Shown: positions 15,967 to 24,318 of the stretch, in pieces | Numbering within the stretch: the first letter of the stretch is position 1 | Layout: each line of letters opens with the position of its first letter | NCBI GenBank assembly: GCA_900770345.1 | Contig: CAAGKF010000198.1 | Coordinates: 1-50,857 of the forward strand | DNA from: Lachnospiraceae bacterium | GTDB taxonomy: Bacteria > Bacillota > Clostridia > Lachnospirales > Lachnospiraceae | Direction: 5' to 3' | Length of the DNA: 50,857 nucleotides | Made by a program: the position numbers and the translations under genes | Notes under the pieces: model-generated | Databases searched by the model: none | Told to the model about the DNA's origin: nothing | The model's input: only the letters and a program-made list of their open reading frames with translations

Positions 15967-17511
15967 ATGACAAAAGAAACAAACAAAAAAGGGTTTCTGC
16001 TTCGGGCCCTTGACGCTGTAGAGCATGTGGGAAATGCTCTTCCCAATCCGGCAACGATCTTTCTGATCCTGACAGGTGTTGTTATCATTCTGTCCGCAAT
16101 CTGTGCGGCCTGTGGTGTATCTGTAACCTACGACGGCTATGACAGCGCTCAGGGGGCCATCGTTGAAAAAACAGTAGTAGCTGTGAGCCTGCTGTCTCCC
16201 GACAGCATCCGCCATTTGGTGACAACTGTAGTTAGCAGCTTTACCGGTTTCTTTGCACTGGGAACTGTGTTCACCATCATGATCGGTGTCGGCGTTGCTG
16301 ACGGTACCGGCCTGATGTCCGCAGTGCTCCGCAAGGTTGCTGCTTCCACACCCAAGTCCTGTATCACCGCGGTAGTTGTATTTCTGGGCATTATGTCCAA
16401 TATTGCTTCTTCTACCGGTTATGTGGTCCTCGTTCCGCTGGGAGCCATCCTGTTCATGGCATTCGGACGCCATCCCATTGCCGGTCTGGCTGCCGCATTT
16501 GCAGGCGTATCCGGCGGCTGGAGCGCCAACCTGCTGATCGGTACCAACGATCCCATGTTTGCCGGTATGTCCACACAGGCAGCTCATATGCTGGATCCTA
16601 ATTATAATGTGCTTCCGGTGTGCAACTGGTATTTTATGATGGCATCCACCGTTCTGATTACTGTGATCGGTACTCTTGTAACAGATAAGATTATTGAACC
16701 CCGTCTGACTCCCTATGTGCCGGATACCACAGAGGCAGTTGAGGATATCGGCGAGAACGAGAAGCGCGGTCTGCGCTGGGCTGCTGTTACCTTTATTGCT
16801 TATCTCATTCTGATGGCAGTGCTGGTAGTACCAACCAACGGACTGCTGAGAAATCCGGAAACTCACTCTTTCTTAAGCTCTCCGTTCATGAGCGGAATCA
16901 TCTTCTTTATGATGCTTCTGTTCCTGCTTCCAGGTATTGCTTATGGTATCGGAGCCGGCTCTATCAAAAATGACAAAGATGTTATTGCACTGATGAATAA
17001 GACGATCAGCGGTCTGTCCAGCTTTATGGTACTGATCTTCTTCGCAGCACAGTTCAACACCTGCTTTAATTACTCCAATCTGGGAACCATTATTTCCGTA
17101 TCAGGCGCAAACTTCCTGCAGTCCGTAGGCTTCACCGGCCTTCCGCTGGTTATCTGCTTCATCATTATGACGGCGTTTATCAATATCTTTATCGCTGTTG
17201 ACTCTGCAAAATGGGCGATCATGGCTCCGATCTTTGTTCCGATGTTTATGCGTCTCGGCCTGTCACCGGAGCTGACACAGGTTGCTTACCGTATCGGAGA
17301 TTCCAGCACCAACATTATTGCTCCTCTGATGCCGTTCTTTGTACTGACGGTTGCTTTCTTCCAGAAGTATGACAAGAAGGCAGGTATCGGAAGTGTTATT
17401 TCTACCATGCTTCCCTACTCTGTGGCATTCCTGATCGGCTGGATCATTATGTTTGCCGTATGGTATGTTCTGGGTCTGCCCTTAGGACCGGGAGCTCCGT
17501 TATTCTACTAA
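15967..17511 (+). CDS. AbgT-family transporter
   Basis: A 514-residue inner-membrane protein with about eleven hydrophobic segments. It shows AbgT-family features: the N-terminal VEHVGNALPNPATIF motif, an SGGWSANLLIGTNDP loop, and the C-terminal RIGDSSTNIIAPLMPF. E. coli AbgT takes up p-aminobenzoyl-glutamate, and other members carry peptide-like or sulfonamide substrates. Here the neighbours are an M24 peptidase and a C-S lyase, which points to import of a small amide or dipeptide. GGAGGG precedes the start. It lies 62 bp after the lyase gene and is probably cotranscribed. Confidence 0.92.
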   Translation: MTKETNKKGFLLRALDAVEHVGNALPNPATIFLILTGVVIILSAICAACGVSVTYDGYDSAQGAIVEKTVVAVSLLSPDSIRHLVTTVVSSFTGFFALGTVFTIMIGVGVADGTGLMSAVLRKVAASTPKSCITAVVVFLGIMSNIASSTGYVVLVPLGAILFMAFGRHPIAGLAAAFAGVSGGWSANLLIGTNDPMFAGMSTQAAHMLDPNYNVLPVCNWYFMMASTVLITVIGTLVTDKIIEPRLTPYVPDTTEAVEDIGENEKRGLRWAAVTFIAYLILMAVLVVPTNGLLRNPETHSFLSSPFMSGIIFFMMLLFLLPGIAYGIGAGSIKNDKDVIALMNKTISGLSSFMVLIFFAAQFNTCFNYSNLGTIISVSGANFLQSVGFTGLPLVICFIIMTAFINIFIAVDSAKWAIMAPIFVPMFMRLGLSPELTQVAYRIGDSSTNIIAPLMPFFVLTVAFFQKYDKKAGIGSVISTMLPYSVAFLIGWIIMFAVWYVLGLPLGPGAPLFY

Positions 17512-17543
17512 ATCCGGGTACCAAAGAAGGGAAGGTTGATCGT

Positions 17544-18728
17544 ATGAAGCCAAAAGAAGGAAGAATCAAGGAACTGCTTCGTGAAAGAGGATTGGACGGC
17601 GCCATTGTATCTTCGCCGGAAAATTTTCATTATGTGACAGGTTTTGGGGGCCATCAGCATACCGTATCCAGACAGCCGGGATTTACACTGGCTGTGATGC
17701 GTTCGGATGACAAGGCGCCTACGCATCTGACTACCATGGATTTTGAGGCAGCCACATTCCGCATCAAATCTGCCGGTCTGGGTTTTGTGGTCGATCCCTA
17801 TGATACCTGGGTAGGACTTAAGACATGGCCGGAGATCGCGGAGGGAGCTGTTCTGCCGGATAAGGAGAAAATGGAAAGCTCCGCCGATAAGCTGACGGCT
17901 TTTATGAAGGCCTGCGACCTGGCTGACAAGCGGGTGGGAGTAGAGCTGGATTACCTTCCGGCGCCCTATTACAATATGCTTCTGGAGAAATTTCCAGAGG
18001 CGGAGCTTGTGAACATTTCCGATCTTTTTGTATATGCCCGCAGCGTGAAAACAGAGGAAGAGATTCAGATGTTTAGGGATCTCTGCCGCATCGCCGATCA
18101 CGGCTTTACGGAGGTCAGCAAAATTGCCCGGATCGGCGTGTCTGAGAAAGAGCTTTCCGACTGTTTCCGGGAGGATGTGATCAAATCCGGTTTCTGTGTG
18201 CCCAGTTCCTGGTCCATGTTCTCCACCGGTCCCTCCGGAGCCAGACTGACGCTGCCGGGAGACGGTGTTATAAAGGACGGGGATGTGGTGAAATTCGATG
18301 CAGGCGTGAACGCGGAGTTTGATTTCTACACCACGGATACCTCCAGAGCCTGGGTGATCGGCAGCGGTGATCCCGCTCTTCTGAGGCTGAAGGACAGACT
18401 TTACGAGGGACAGAGGAGGATGATAAAAGCCGCAAAGCCGGGACTTCCGATCAATGAGCTGTATCACATTGCCTATGATTATGTAAAGGAAATGTTCCCC
18501 TGTTACCGCAGAGGTCATCAGGGTCATTCCATCAGCATGGGGCCCGCTACGGCGGAAGCACCCTATATCAATGCGGCGGAAACCAGACCTCTGGAGGCCG
18601 GTATGGTGCTGGCAATGGAGGTGCCCTGCTATATTGATGGCGTAAACGGTTTTAATATCGAGGATATGGTTCTGATCACGGAGAACGGATGTGAGGTCCT
18701 GACACCGGGCACACCGCATTACTTATAG
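17544..18728 (+). CDS. M24-family metallopeptidase (Xaa-Pro dipeptidase-like)
   Basis: A 394-residue protein with a creatinase-type N-terminal domain (about 1-155) and a pita-bread M24 catalytic domain. The five metal ligands are present in order: Asp in KFDAGV, Asp in TTDTSR, His in GHQGHSI, Glu in AMEVPCY, and Glu in NIEDMV. It hydrolyses dipeptides or prolyl peptides, or a related amide, in the cytoplasm. The open frame reaches back into the AbgT gene, but AGAAGGGAAGG upstream of 17544 and the conserved RIKELLRERGLDG start fix the N-terminus. Its place after the transporter suggests that it processes the imported substrate. Confidence 0.9.
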   Translation: MKPKEGRIKELLRERGLDGAIVSSPENFHYVTGFGGHQHTVSRQPGFTLAVMRSDDKAPTHLTTMDFEAATFRIKSAGLGFVVDPYDTWVGLKTWPEIAEGAVLPDKEKMESSADKLTAFMKACDLADKRVGVELDYLPAPYYNMLLEKFPEAELVNISDLFVYARSVKTEEEIQMFRDLCRIADHGFTEVSKIARIGVSEKELSDCFREDVIKSGFCVPSSWSMFSTGPSGARLTLPGDGVIKDGDVVKFDAGVNAEFDFYTTDTSRAWVIGSGDPALLRLKDRLYEGQRRMIKAAKPGLPINELYHIAYDYVKEMFPCYRRGHQGHSISMGPATAEAPYINAAETRPLEAGMVLAMEVPCYIDGVNGFNIEDMVLITENGCEVLTPGTPHYL

Positions 18729-18740
18729 GGAGGAAGATGA

Positions 18741-20426
18741 ATGAAGGTCGTAATTGTAGGCGGCGTGGCCGGAGGAGCAGGAACCGCGGCACGCCTGCGC
18801 AGAAATGATGAGACGGCAGAAATTGTCATGCTGGAGCGGGGAAGCTACATCTCCTACGCCAACTGCGGACTGCCCTATTATGTGGGCGGTGTGATCACTG
18901 ATAAGGCTGCGCTGCAGCTTCAGACGCCGGAGCGTTTCCGTCAGCGCTTTCAGGCAGATGTGCGCACGGGCAGTGAGGTGACTGCGGTGAATACCGGGAA
19001 AAAGACGGTGACGGTAAAGCACGGTGACGAGGTATACGAGGAAAGCTATGACAAGCTGGTGCTGTCTCCGGGGGCTGCCCCGGTGCGTCCGACCATTCCG
19101 GGTATGGAGGAGAATCATGTATTTACGCTCAGGAATATTCCTGATACCTATGCGGTTCATGCCTATGTGACAGAACAGAAGCCAAAGACCTGCGCCGTCA
19201 TCGGAGCCGGCTTTATCGGCATGGAGATGGCTGAGAACCTGGCGGAGCAGGGGCTTCATGTAGCTGTTGTGGAGGGAGCACCTCATGTGATGCCTCCGGT
19301 GGATATGGATATGGCTCACGGCATTCATAATTATATACGCGCCCAGGGGATCGAGCTGCACCTGGGAGAAACCTGCATTGCCATGGATAAAGAAGGCGTG
19401 ATCTTAAGCAGCGGACGAAAAATCGCCGCCGATATGGTGGTTTTAAGCATCGGAGTCCGACCGGATACGGGATTTTTAAGGGACAGCGGTATTGAGCTGG
19501 GACAGAGAGGAGAAATTCTGGTAAATGAGTATATGGAGACCTCGGTTCCGGATGTGTACGCTCTGGGAGATGCTGTTTCCGTCAATCATGCGGTCAGCGG
19601 AAAGAAGGTTCTGATCCCGCTGGCTTCCCCGGCCAACAAGCAGGGCCGCATTACCGCCGACAATCTCTGCGGAAGAAGGACGGCCTACAAGGGCAGTCAG
19701 GGCACATCCATCATGAAATTTTTCGGCATGACAGTAGCTGTTACCGGTGAAAAGGAGGAGAGCCTGATCGCTCAGGGACGGCCTTACGGCAAAGTGATAA
19801 CCACTTCCGCGTCTCAGGCCGGATATTATCCCGGCGGCGAGATGATGACTGTAAAGACCATTTTTGAACCGGAAACAGGAGTGATCCTGGGCGCTCAGAT
19901 CGTGGGAGGAAAGGGCGTGGACAAGCGCATCGATGATCTTGCAAACGCAGTGCGCTTTAAAATGACCTGCTATGATCTGCAGGAAATGGAACTGGCTTAC
20001 GCGCCGCCCTTCTCTTCCGCCAAGGATCCTGTCAACATGGCAGGTTACGTGATCGGAAATGTTCTGGAGGGACGGATGACGCCGTTTTATGCGGAGGATC
20101 TGGACAGGATACCGGAGGATGCGATTCGTCTGGATGTGCGTACGCCGGATGAGTGTGCCGGAGGAATGATCCCGGGATTCATTAATATTCCTCTGGACAG
20201 CTTAAGAGAGCGTATAAGTGAGCTGGATCTGAGCAGGGAGATCTATATTACCTGTCAGATCGGTCTCAGGGGCTACCTGGCACAGCGCATTCTGGAACAG
20301 AACGGCGCCAAAACAAAGAATTTAAGCGGAGGCTACCGGTTCTATGATATGATGGTGAAGGATCAGAATTCCATGGCGGCAGTGGCGGGAATGTGCACGG
20401 CCTGCGGGATGGAGAAGAAGGACTGA
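18741..20426 (+). CDS. CoA-disulfide reductase with C-terminal rhodanese domain
   Basis: A 561-residue flavoprotein. The N-terminal FAD fold begins VIVGGVAGGAG; the single active-site Cys is C42 in YANCGLPYY, diagnostic of CoA-disulfide or persulfide reductases. The NAD(P) fold contains AVIGAGFIGMEMAE. A rhodanese domain (about 455-530) carries its own catalytic Cys in CQIGLRG (about C505). A CTAC motif follows near the end. Such fusions reduce CoA-persulfide or polysulfide with NAD(P)H. Last gene of the sigma-54 operon, 12 bp after the peptidase. Together with the C-S lyase it implies handling of sulfane sulfur. Confidence 0.93.
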   Translation: MKVVIVGGVAGGAGTAARLRRNDETAEIVMLERGSYISYANCGLPYYVGGVITDKAALQLQTPERFRQRFQADVRTGSEVTAVNTGKKTVTVKHGDEVYEESYDKLVLSPGAAPVRPTIPGMEENHVFTLRNIPDTYAVHAYVTEQKPKTCAVIGAGFIGMEMAENLAEQGLHVAVVEGAPHVMPPVDMDMAHGIHNYIRAQGIELHLGETCIAMDKEGVILSSGRKIAADMVVLSIGVRPDTGFLRDSGIELGQRGEILVNEYMETSVPDVYALGDAVSVNHAVSGKKVLIPLASPANKQGRITADNLCGRRTAYKGSQGTSIMKFFGMTVAVTGEKEESLIAQGRPYGKVITTSASQAGYYPGGEMMTVKTIFEPETGVILGAQIVGGKGVDKRIDDLANAVRFKMTCYDLQEMELAYAPPFSSAKDPVNMAGYVIGNVLEGRMTPFYAEDLDRIPEDAIRLDVRTPDECAGGMIPGFINIPLDSLRERISELDLSREIYITCQIGLRGYLAQRILEQNGAKTKNLSGGYRFYDMMVKDQNSMAAVAGMCTACGMEKKD

Positions 20427-20516
20427 AATGTTTTACGGGATAGTTTATGTGCATTTGTGAAAATCTCCGCACCTTTTGACCGGAGGACGGAATTTTTTGG
20501 ATAAATTACAGATTGA

Positions 20517-20566
20517 CGCGGAATGTGGCCTGGAGTAGTCTGGTATGGAAACATTCCGCGTTTTTT
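20517..20566 (+). terminator. Intrinsic terminator of the sigma-54 operon
   Basis: CGCGGAATGT pairs perfectly with ACATTCCGCG across a 24-nt loop and is followed by six T. It separates the CoA-disulfide reductase gene from the MATE gene. Confidence 0.75.
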
Positions 20567-20608
20567 GTTTGAAAGAAAATTCCTTCGGCAGCTTTTATAG
20601 AGGTAAAA

Positions 20609-21952
20609 ATGAAACAGACAGATAATCTTCTTTTTTCCAACAGGGATTTGAAACGGCTGATCCTGCCGCTGATCGTGGAGCAGATCCTGGCAGTATCCGT
20701 GGGTATGGTGGATACGGTGATGGTATCCAGCGCAGGGGAGGCAGCTACCTCCGGTGTATCTCTGGTGGATATGATCAATACATTGTTTATCAATATCTTT
20801 GCGGCGGTGTCTACGGGAGGCGCTGTGGTGACCTCTCAGTTTCTGGGACAGAAAAGAAGGGACAAGGCCTGTCAGTCCGCGGATCAGCTGATTCTTATTA
20901 CTGGACTGGTGTCCCTGGTTATCATGGGATTTTCCATTCTGTTCAGAAGAGGAGTCCTGAATCTGATCTACGGAGGGATCGCTGAGGATGTGATGGCCAA
21001 TGCCCTGGTGTATCTGGTGATCTCCTCTGTGTCTTATCCGTTTCTGGCGGTTTATAATTCCTGTGCGGCGCTGTTCCGCTCCATGGGAAATTCCAGGATC
21101 TCCATGCAGGCCTCCATTATTATGAACATTATCAATGTGATCGGGGATGCGCTGTTTATATACGGCTTTCACTGGGGTGCGGCAGGAGCGGCAGGAGCTT
21201 CTCTGATCTCCCGTATGACGGCCTGCGGCATTCTGCTTGTACGGCTGAGAAATAAAAAGCTGGATATTTACATCGGTACCAGCCGCAGATTGAATCCCGG
21301 TATGATAAAGCAGATCCTGAATATCGGAATACCAAACGGAATTGAAAACAGTATCTTTCAGCTGGGACGTGTGCTGGTGGTCGGAATCATCGCCATGTTC
21401 GGGACCAGTCAGGTGGCGGCCAATGCCATTGCCAACAACCTGGACGGTCTGGGAGTTCTGGCTGCTCAGGCAATCAACCTGGCAATTATCACGGTAGTGG
21501 GGCGCTGCGTGGGGGCGAGAGATTTTAAACAGGCGGAGTATTACGCCAGGAAGATGATAAAGCTGGCTTATCTGGCAGTGGGAATCAGCTGCACGGCAGT
21601 GATCCTGACATTGCCTCTTACCCTGAAGCTGTACGACCTTTCCGAAGAGGCTCTGCGTCTGGGAGGAACCCTGGCTCTGATCCACTGCGGCTGCGCTGTT
21701 TTGCTGTGGCCTGTGGCGTTCTCTCTGGGAAATGTGCTGAGGGCGGCCAATGACGTGAGATTCCCCATGGTCGTGTCGATCCTTTCCATGATCATTTTCC
21801 GTATCGGCTTCAGCTATGTGCTGGCCGTTCATATGGGAATGGGGGCTATTGGCGTGTGGTGGGCCATGATTATAGACTGGATAGCCCGCGCTGCCTGCTT
21901 TGGCGGAAGATTTGTAAGCGGGAAGTGGAAGATGTTTTATCATGAGGTGTGA
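20609..21952 (+). CDS. MATE-family efflux transporter
   Basis: A 447-residue membrane protein with about twelve hydrophobic segments in two related halves, as in the multidrug and toxin extrusion family. Typical parts are the N-terminal RLILPLIVEQILAVSVGMVDTV region and GGAVVTSQFLGQK. Such proteins export cationic compounds against a sodium or proton gradient; the substrate here is unknown. GAGGTAAAA precedes the ATG. It follows the sigma-54 operon after a terminator and has no clear functional tie to either neighbour. Confidence 0.9.
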   Translation: MKQTDNLLFSNRDLKRLILPLIVEQILAVSVGMVDTVMVSSAGEAATSGVSLVDMINTLFINIFAAVSTGGAVVTSQFLGQKRRDKACQSADQLILITGLVSLVIMGFSILFRRGVLNLIYGGIAEDVMANALVYLVISSVSYPFLAVYNSCAALFRSMGNSRISMQASIIMNIINVIGDALFIYGFHWGAAGAAGASLISRMTACGILLVRLRNKKLDIYIGTSRRLNPGMIKQILNIGIPNGIENSIFQLGRVLVVGIIAMFGTSQVAANAIANNLDGLGVLAAQAINLAIITVVGRCVGARDFKQAEYYARKMIKLAYLAVGISCTAVILTLPLTLKLYDLSEEALRLGGTLALIHCGCAVLLWPVAFSLGNVLRAANDVRFPMVVSILSMIIFRIGFSYVLAVHMGMGAIGVWWAMIIDWIARAACFGGRFVSGKWKMFYHEV

Positions 21953-21969
21953 TTTTCCGGCTGTACCCC

Positions 21970-21998
21970 TTGCAATTTCTGCTGCTGTGGGCTATTAT
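21970..21998 (+). promoter_or_regulatory. Promoter of the nitrogenase-like operon
   Basis: TTGCAA (21970-21975), exactly 17 bp, TATTAT (21993-21998). Transcription from about 22005 would give a leader of about 195 nt before the first gene. Confidence 0.6.
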
Positions 21999-22004
21999 AA
22001 ATGA

Positions 22005-22199
22005 TAGAAACAAAAATAAATTCTTTCTCTGATGCGAAGCAGCCCTGAGATAAAGAGAGAGCGGAAGACAGATGGCAGAAAGACTGTTGGTGTATATCTG
22101 CGGTCCCTGTTTGCTGTATTATAATGGAAGCGTGCATCCTCTCTCTGAATTTCAGAGAGAGGATTTTTTAGTTGTATTCAAAGTGAAAAGGGGATTTGT
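22005..22199 (+). promoter_or_regulatory. Structured leader with riboswitch- or attenuator-like layout
   Basis: The leader ends in a strong terminator 31 bp before the first start codon. The segment AGAGAGAG (22054-22061) can pair either with TTTCTCT (22024-22030), closing an upstream stem-loop, or with CTCTCTCT (22139-22146), which is the 5' arm of the terminator. These alternatives are mutually exclusive, the logic of a transcription-controlling riboswitch. I do not recognise the conserved core of a known class. AAAAGGGGA just before 22200 is the ribosome site of the first gene. Confidence 0.55.
22136..22169 (+). terminator. Intrinsic terminator within the operon leader
   Basis: A 12-bp perfect stem (22136-22147 with 22153-22164), a 5-nt loop, then six T. 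It stands between the candidate promoter and the NifH-like gene, so it acts either as an attenuator or as the end of the MATE transcript. Confidence 0.85.
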
Positions 22200-22979
22200 A
22201 TGTTAAAAATAGCAATTTACGGAAAAGGCGGAATCGGAAAGTCGACTATCGCTTCCAATCTTTCTGCTGTGCTGGCAGGACGGGGAATGAAGGTAATGCA
22301 GATCGGCTGTGATCCGAAATCGGATTCTACCATACAGCTTCACGAAGGAAAGCCGGTGGAGTCGATTCTGGATATTATCCGGAAAAAAGGAAGCAGTGCG
22401 GCCCTGGAGGAGCTGGTGACAGTGGGCCATCGTGGAATCCTCTGCGCGGAGGCAGGCGGTCCTACTCCGGGGCTGGGCTGTGCGGGCAGGGGAATCATAA
22501 CGGCTTTTGAGGCACTGGAGGAACGCGACGCTTTTGAGATCTATCAGCCGGATGTGGTGATCTATGATGTGCTGGGAGATGTGGTCTGCGGCGGTTTTGC
22601 AATGCCTATCCGGGAAGGGTATGCGGACAAGGTATTTATCGTCACCTCCGGGGAAAATATGTCCATCTATGCCGCAGCCAACATTGCAACTGCCGTGAAA
22701 TGCTTTGAGGAGAGGGGCTATGCCAGCCTGGGAGGCATTATTTTAAACCGCAGAAATGTAAAGAGGGAGCAGGAGAAAGTGGAGGAGCTGGCCGGTGATA
22801 TGCAAACGAAGATCATCGCGTCCATCAGCCGCAGTCCTCTGATGGCAGAGGCAGAGGAGCTTGGAAGAACAGCAGTGGAAGCATTTCCTGACAGCGATAC
22901 GGCAAAGGAATATGAGGCTCTGGCCGATGCTGTGCTGGCGGCCTGCCGGTCAGGGGAGGTGAAGGCTGTCCATGCTTAA
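22200..22979 (+). CDS. NifH-like ATP-dependent reductase (nitrogenase-like iron protein)
   Basis: A 259-residue homologue of the nitrogenase iron protein and of BchL/CfbC. It has a P-loop GKGGIGKST (8-16) and CDPKSDST in the switch region. Both cysteines that hold the intersubunit [4Fe-4S] cluster are present: C94 in GCAGRG and C130 in DVVCGGFAMPIR. The Arg used for ADP-ribosylation in true NifH is kept. Such dimers pass single electrons to a component-1 partner during ATP hydrolysis. The next gene overlaps by 8 bp and is such a partner. Reduction of dinitrogen is not implied, because cofactor-building genes are absent here. Confidence 0.92.
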   Translation: MLKIAIYGKGGIGKSTIASNLSAVLAGRGMKVMQIGCDPKSDSTIQLHEGKPVESILDIIRKKGSSAALEELVTVGHRGILCAEAGGPTPGLGCAGRGIITAFEALEERDAFEIYQPDVVIYDVLGDVVCGGFAMPIREGYADKVFIVTSGENMSIYAAANIATAVKCFEERGYASLGGIILNRRNVKREQEKVEELAGDMQTKIIASISRSPLMAEAEELGRTAVEAFPDSDTAKEYEALADAVLAACRSGEVKAVHA

Positions 22980-24318
22980 AAATCTTCATGAAATGACCAC
23001 GGATCAGGGAGCAGTCCTTAAAATGAAGGACGTGACTTCCCTTACGCCTTTTACATACGGTCTGGAATATAGTGCTCCTGCCAGAGGCGGCTGGACCATT
23101 GTCCATACAGGCATGCTGCTTCCGGAAAGCCATCAGGTTTTTGTCTGTGCCCAGAGCTGCCTGCGGGGAGTGGTGCTGTCGGCGGCAGAGCTGAATGATG
23201 CTGACCGCTTTTCCACGATCACGGTGGACGAGGAGTCGGTGCTGGAAGGAAATTGCGAGGAGATCATCATTGAAGGCGTGAGCCATATTCTGGAGGAGCT
23301 GCCGAAGCTGCCAAAGGCACTGCTTTTGTTTACCAGCTGCATCCATCATTTTCTTGGGACGGATCTGAAGCTGATTTTTGGTGAGCTTCGCCGTCGGTTC
23401 CCGCAGGTGGGTTTTGTGCAGTGCTGGATGAATCCTACCATGAGAAAGACCAGGATGGCTCCGGATCCCTTTATGAGAAAGCAGCTGTATGCCTTGTTAA
23501 AGCCGTGCGCTGAGAATAAAAAGCAGGTAAATATGATCGGAAATAATCTGGAAATGCTGCGGTCTTCGGAGCTGTACGAGCTTCTGGAGGGAAACGGGTT
23601 CCGGCTGAAGGATATCTGCGCCTGTCGTACCTTTGAGGAATATGAGGAAATGGCGGCCGGCTGTCTGAATATGGTAACGAATCCACTGGGCCTTCCGGCG
23701 GCGAAGGAACTGAAGGAGCGTCTGGGCCAGGAATATGTTTATCTGCCTGTGAGCTATGACTGGGATGAGATAGAGGATCACTGGAGGAAGCTTACAGGGC
23801 TTCTGGGACTTGACAGTGAGCAGGCTGCCTTAAAGGCAGGGCTTAGGGAGAAACGTCAGAAAGCGGAACAGGCGCTTAAAAAACTGGCGGAAGAGCTGAG
23901 GGACTGGTCTGTTGCCGTTGATTATATGGTAAGCTCCCGGCCGCTGGGCATGGCAAAGCTGCTGGTTCAGTGCGGCTTCCATGTGGACCGTGTTTATGCG
24001 GATACGCTTTCCGCGGAGGAGACAGATACTCTTGCCTGGCTCAGAGAACACTGCCCGGATATGGAGCTTTGCCCCACGGTTTATCACAAGATGGCCGTTC
24101 TGCCCAGGGATATGGCCCGGGGCAGAACGGTACTGGCGATCGGACAGAAGGCAGCTTACTTTACAGGAACCGCACATTTTGTAAATATGGTGGAGGACGG
24201 AGGCCTGTACGGCTTTGGCGGTATTTGTCAGCTGGCAGAGCTGATGGAAGAAGCCGCGGGATGTGAGAAGAATGTGGAGAAGCTGATCAGTGTAAAAGGA
24301 TGGGGGTGCTGCTGTTGA
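22972..24318 (+). CDS. Nitrogenase component-1-like subunit A
   Basis: A 448-residue protein of the NifD/NifK/BchN/CfbD superfamily. Cysteines that could bind an FeS cluster are C59 and C63 (VCAQSC), C95, and C123 (TSCIHHFLGTD, matching the last P-cluster-ligand position). The first canonical Cys, expected some 25 residues before C59-C63, is missing. The cofactor-binding Cys of NifD is not recognisable. A His precedes the C-terminal GLYGFGG segment. The protein ends in WGCCC, an unusual Cys-rich tail. It probably forms a heteromer with the next gene product and takes electrons from the NifH-like protein. The start overlaps the nifH-like stop, with GGGGAGG upstream. The substrate is unknown. 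Confidence 0.87.
   Translation: MLKNLHEMTTDQGAVLKMKDVTSLTPFTYGLEYSAPARGGWTIVHTGMLLPESHQVFVCAQSCLRGVVLSAAELNDADRFSTITVDEESVLEGNCEEIIIEGVSHILEELPKLPKALLLFTSCIHHFLGTDLKLIFGELRRRFPQVGFVQCWMNPTMRKTRMAPDPFMRKQLYALLKPCAENKKQVNMIGNNLEMLRSSELYELLEGNGFRLKDICACRTFEEYEEMAAGCLNMVTNPLGLPAAKELKERLGQEYVYLPVSYDWDEIEDHWRKLTGLLGLDSEQAALKAGLREKRQKAEQALKKLAEELRDWSVAVDYMVSSRPLGMAKLLVQCGFHVDRVYADTLSAEETDTLAWLREHCPDMELCPTVYHKMAVLPRDMARGRTVLAIGQKAAYFTGTAHFVNMVEDGGLYGFGGICQLAELMEEAAGCEKNVEKLISVKGWGCCC

Noticed and set aside
15961..16866. Long open frames antisense to the AbgT, MATE, activator and aldolase genes
   Set aside because: They lie opposite genes with clear motifs, have unnatural composition rich in His, Cys, Gln and Ser, and lack supported ribosome sites. 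They are shadows of codon bias.
22031..22080. TPP or cobalamin riboswitch in the operon leader
   Set aside because: CTGAGATA and GCAGCCC recall pieces of those consensus sequences, but the second TPP core and the B12 box are missing.
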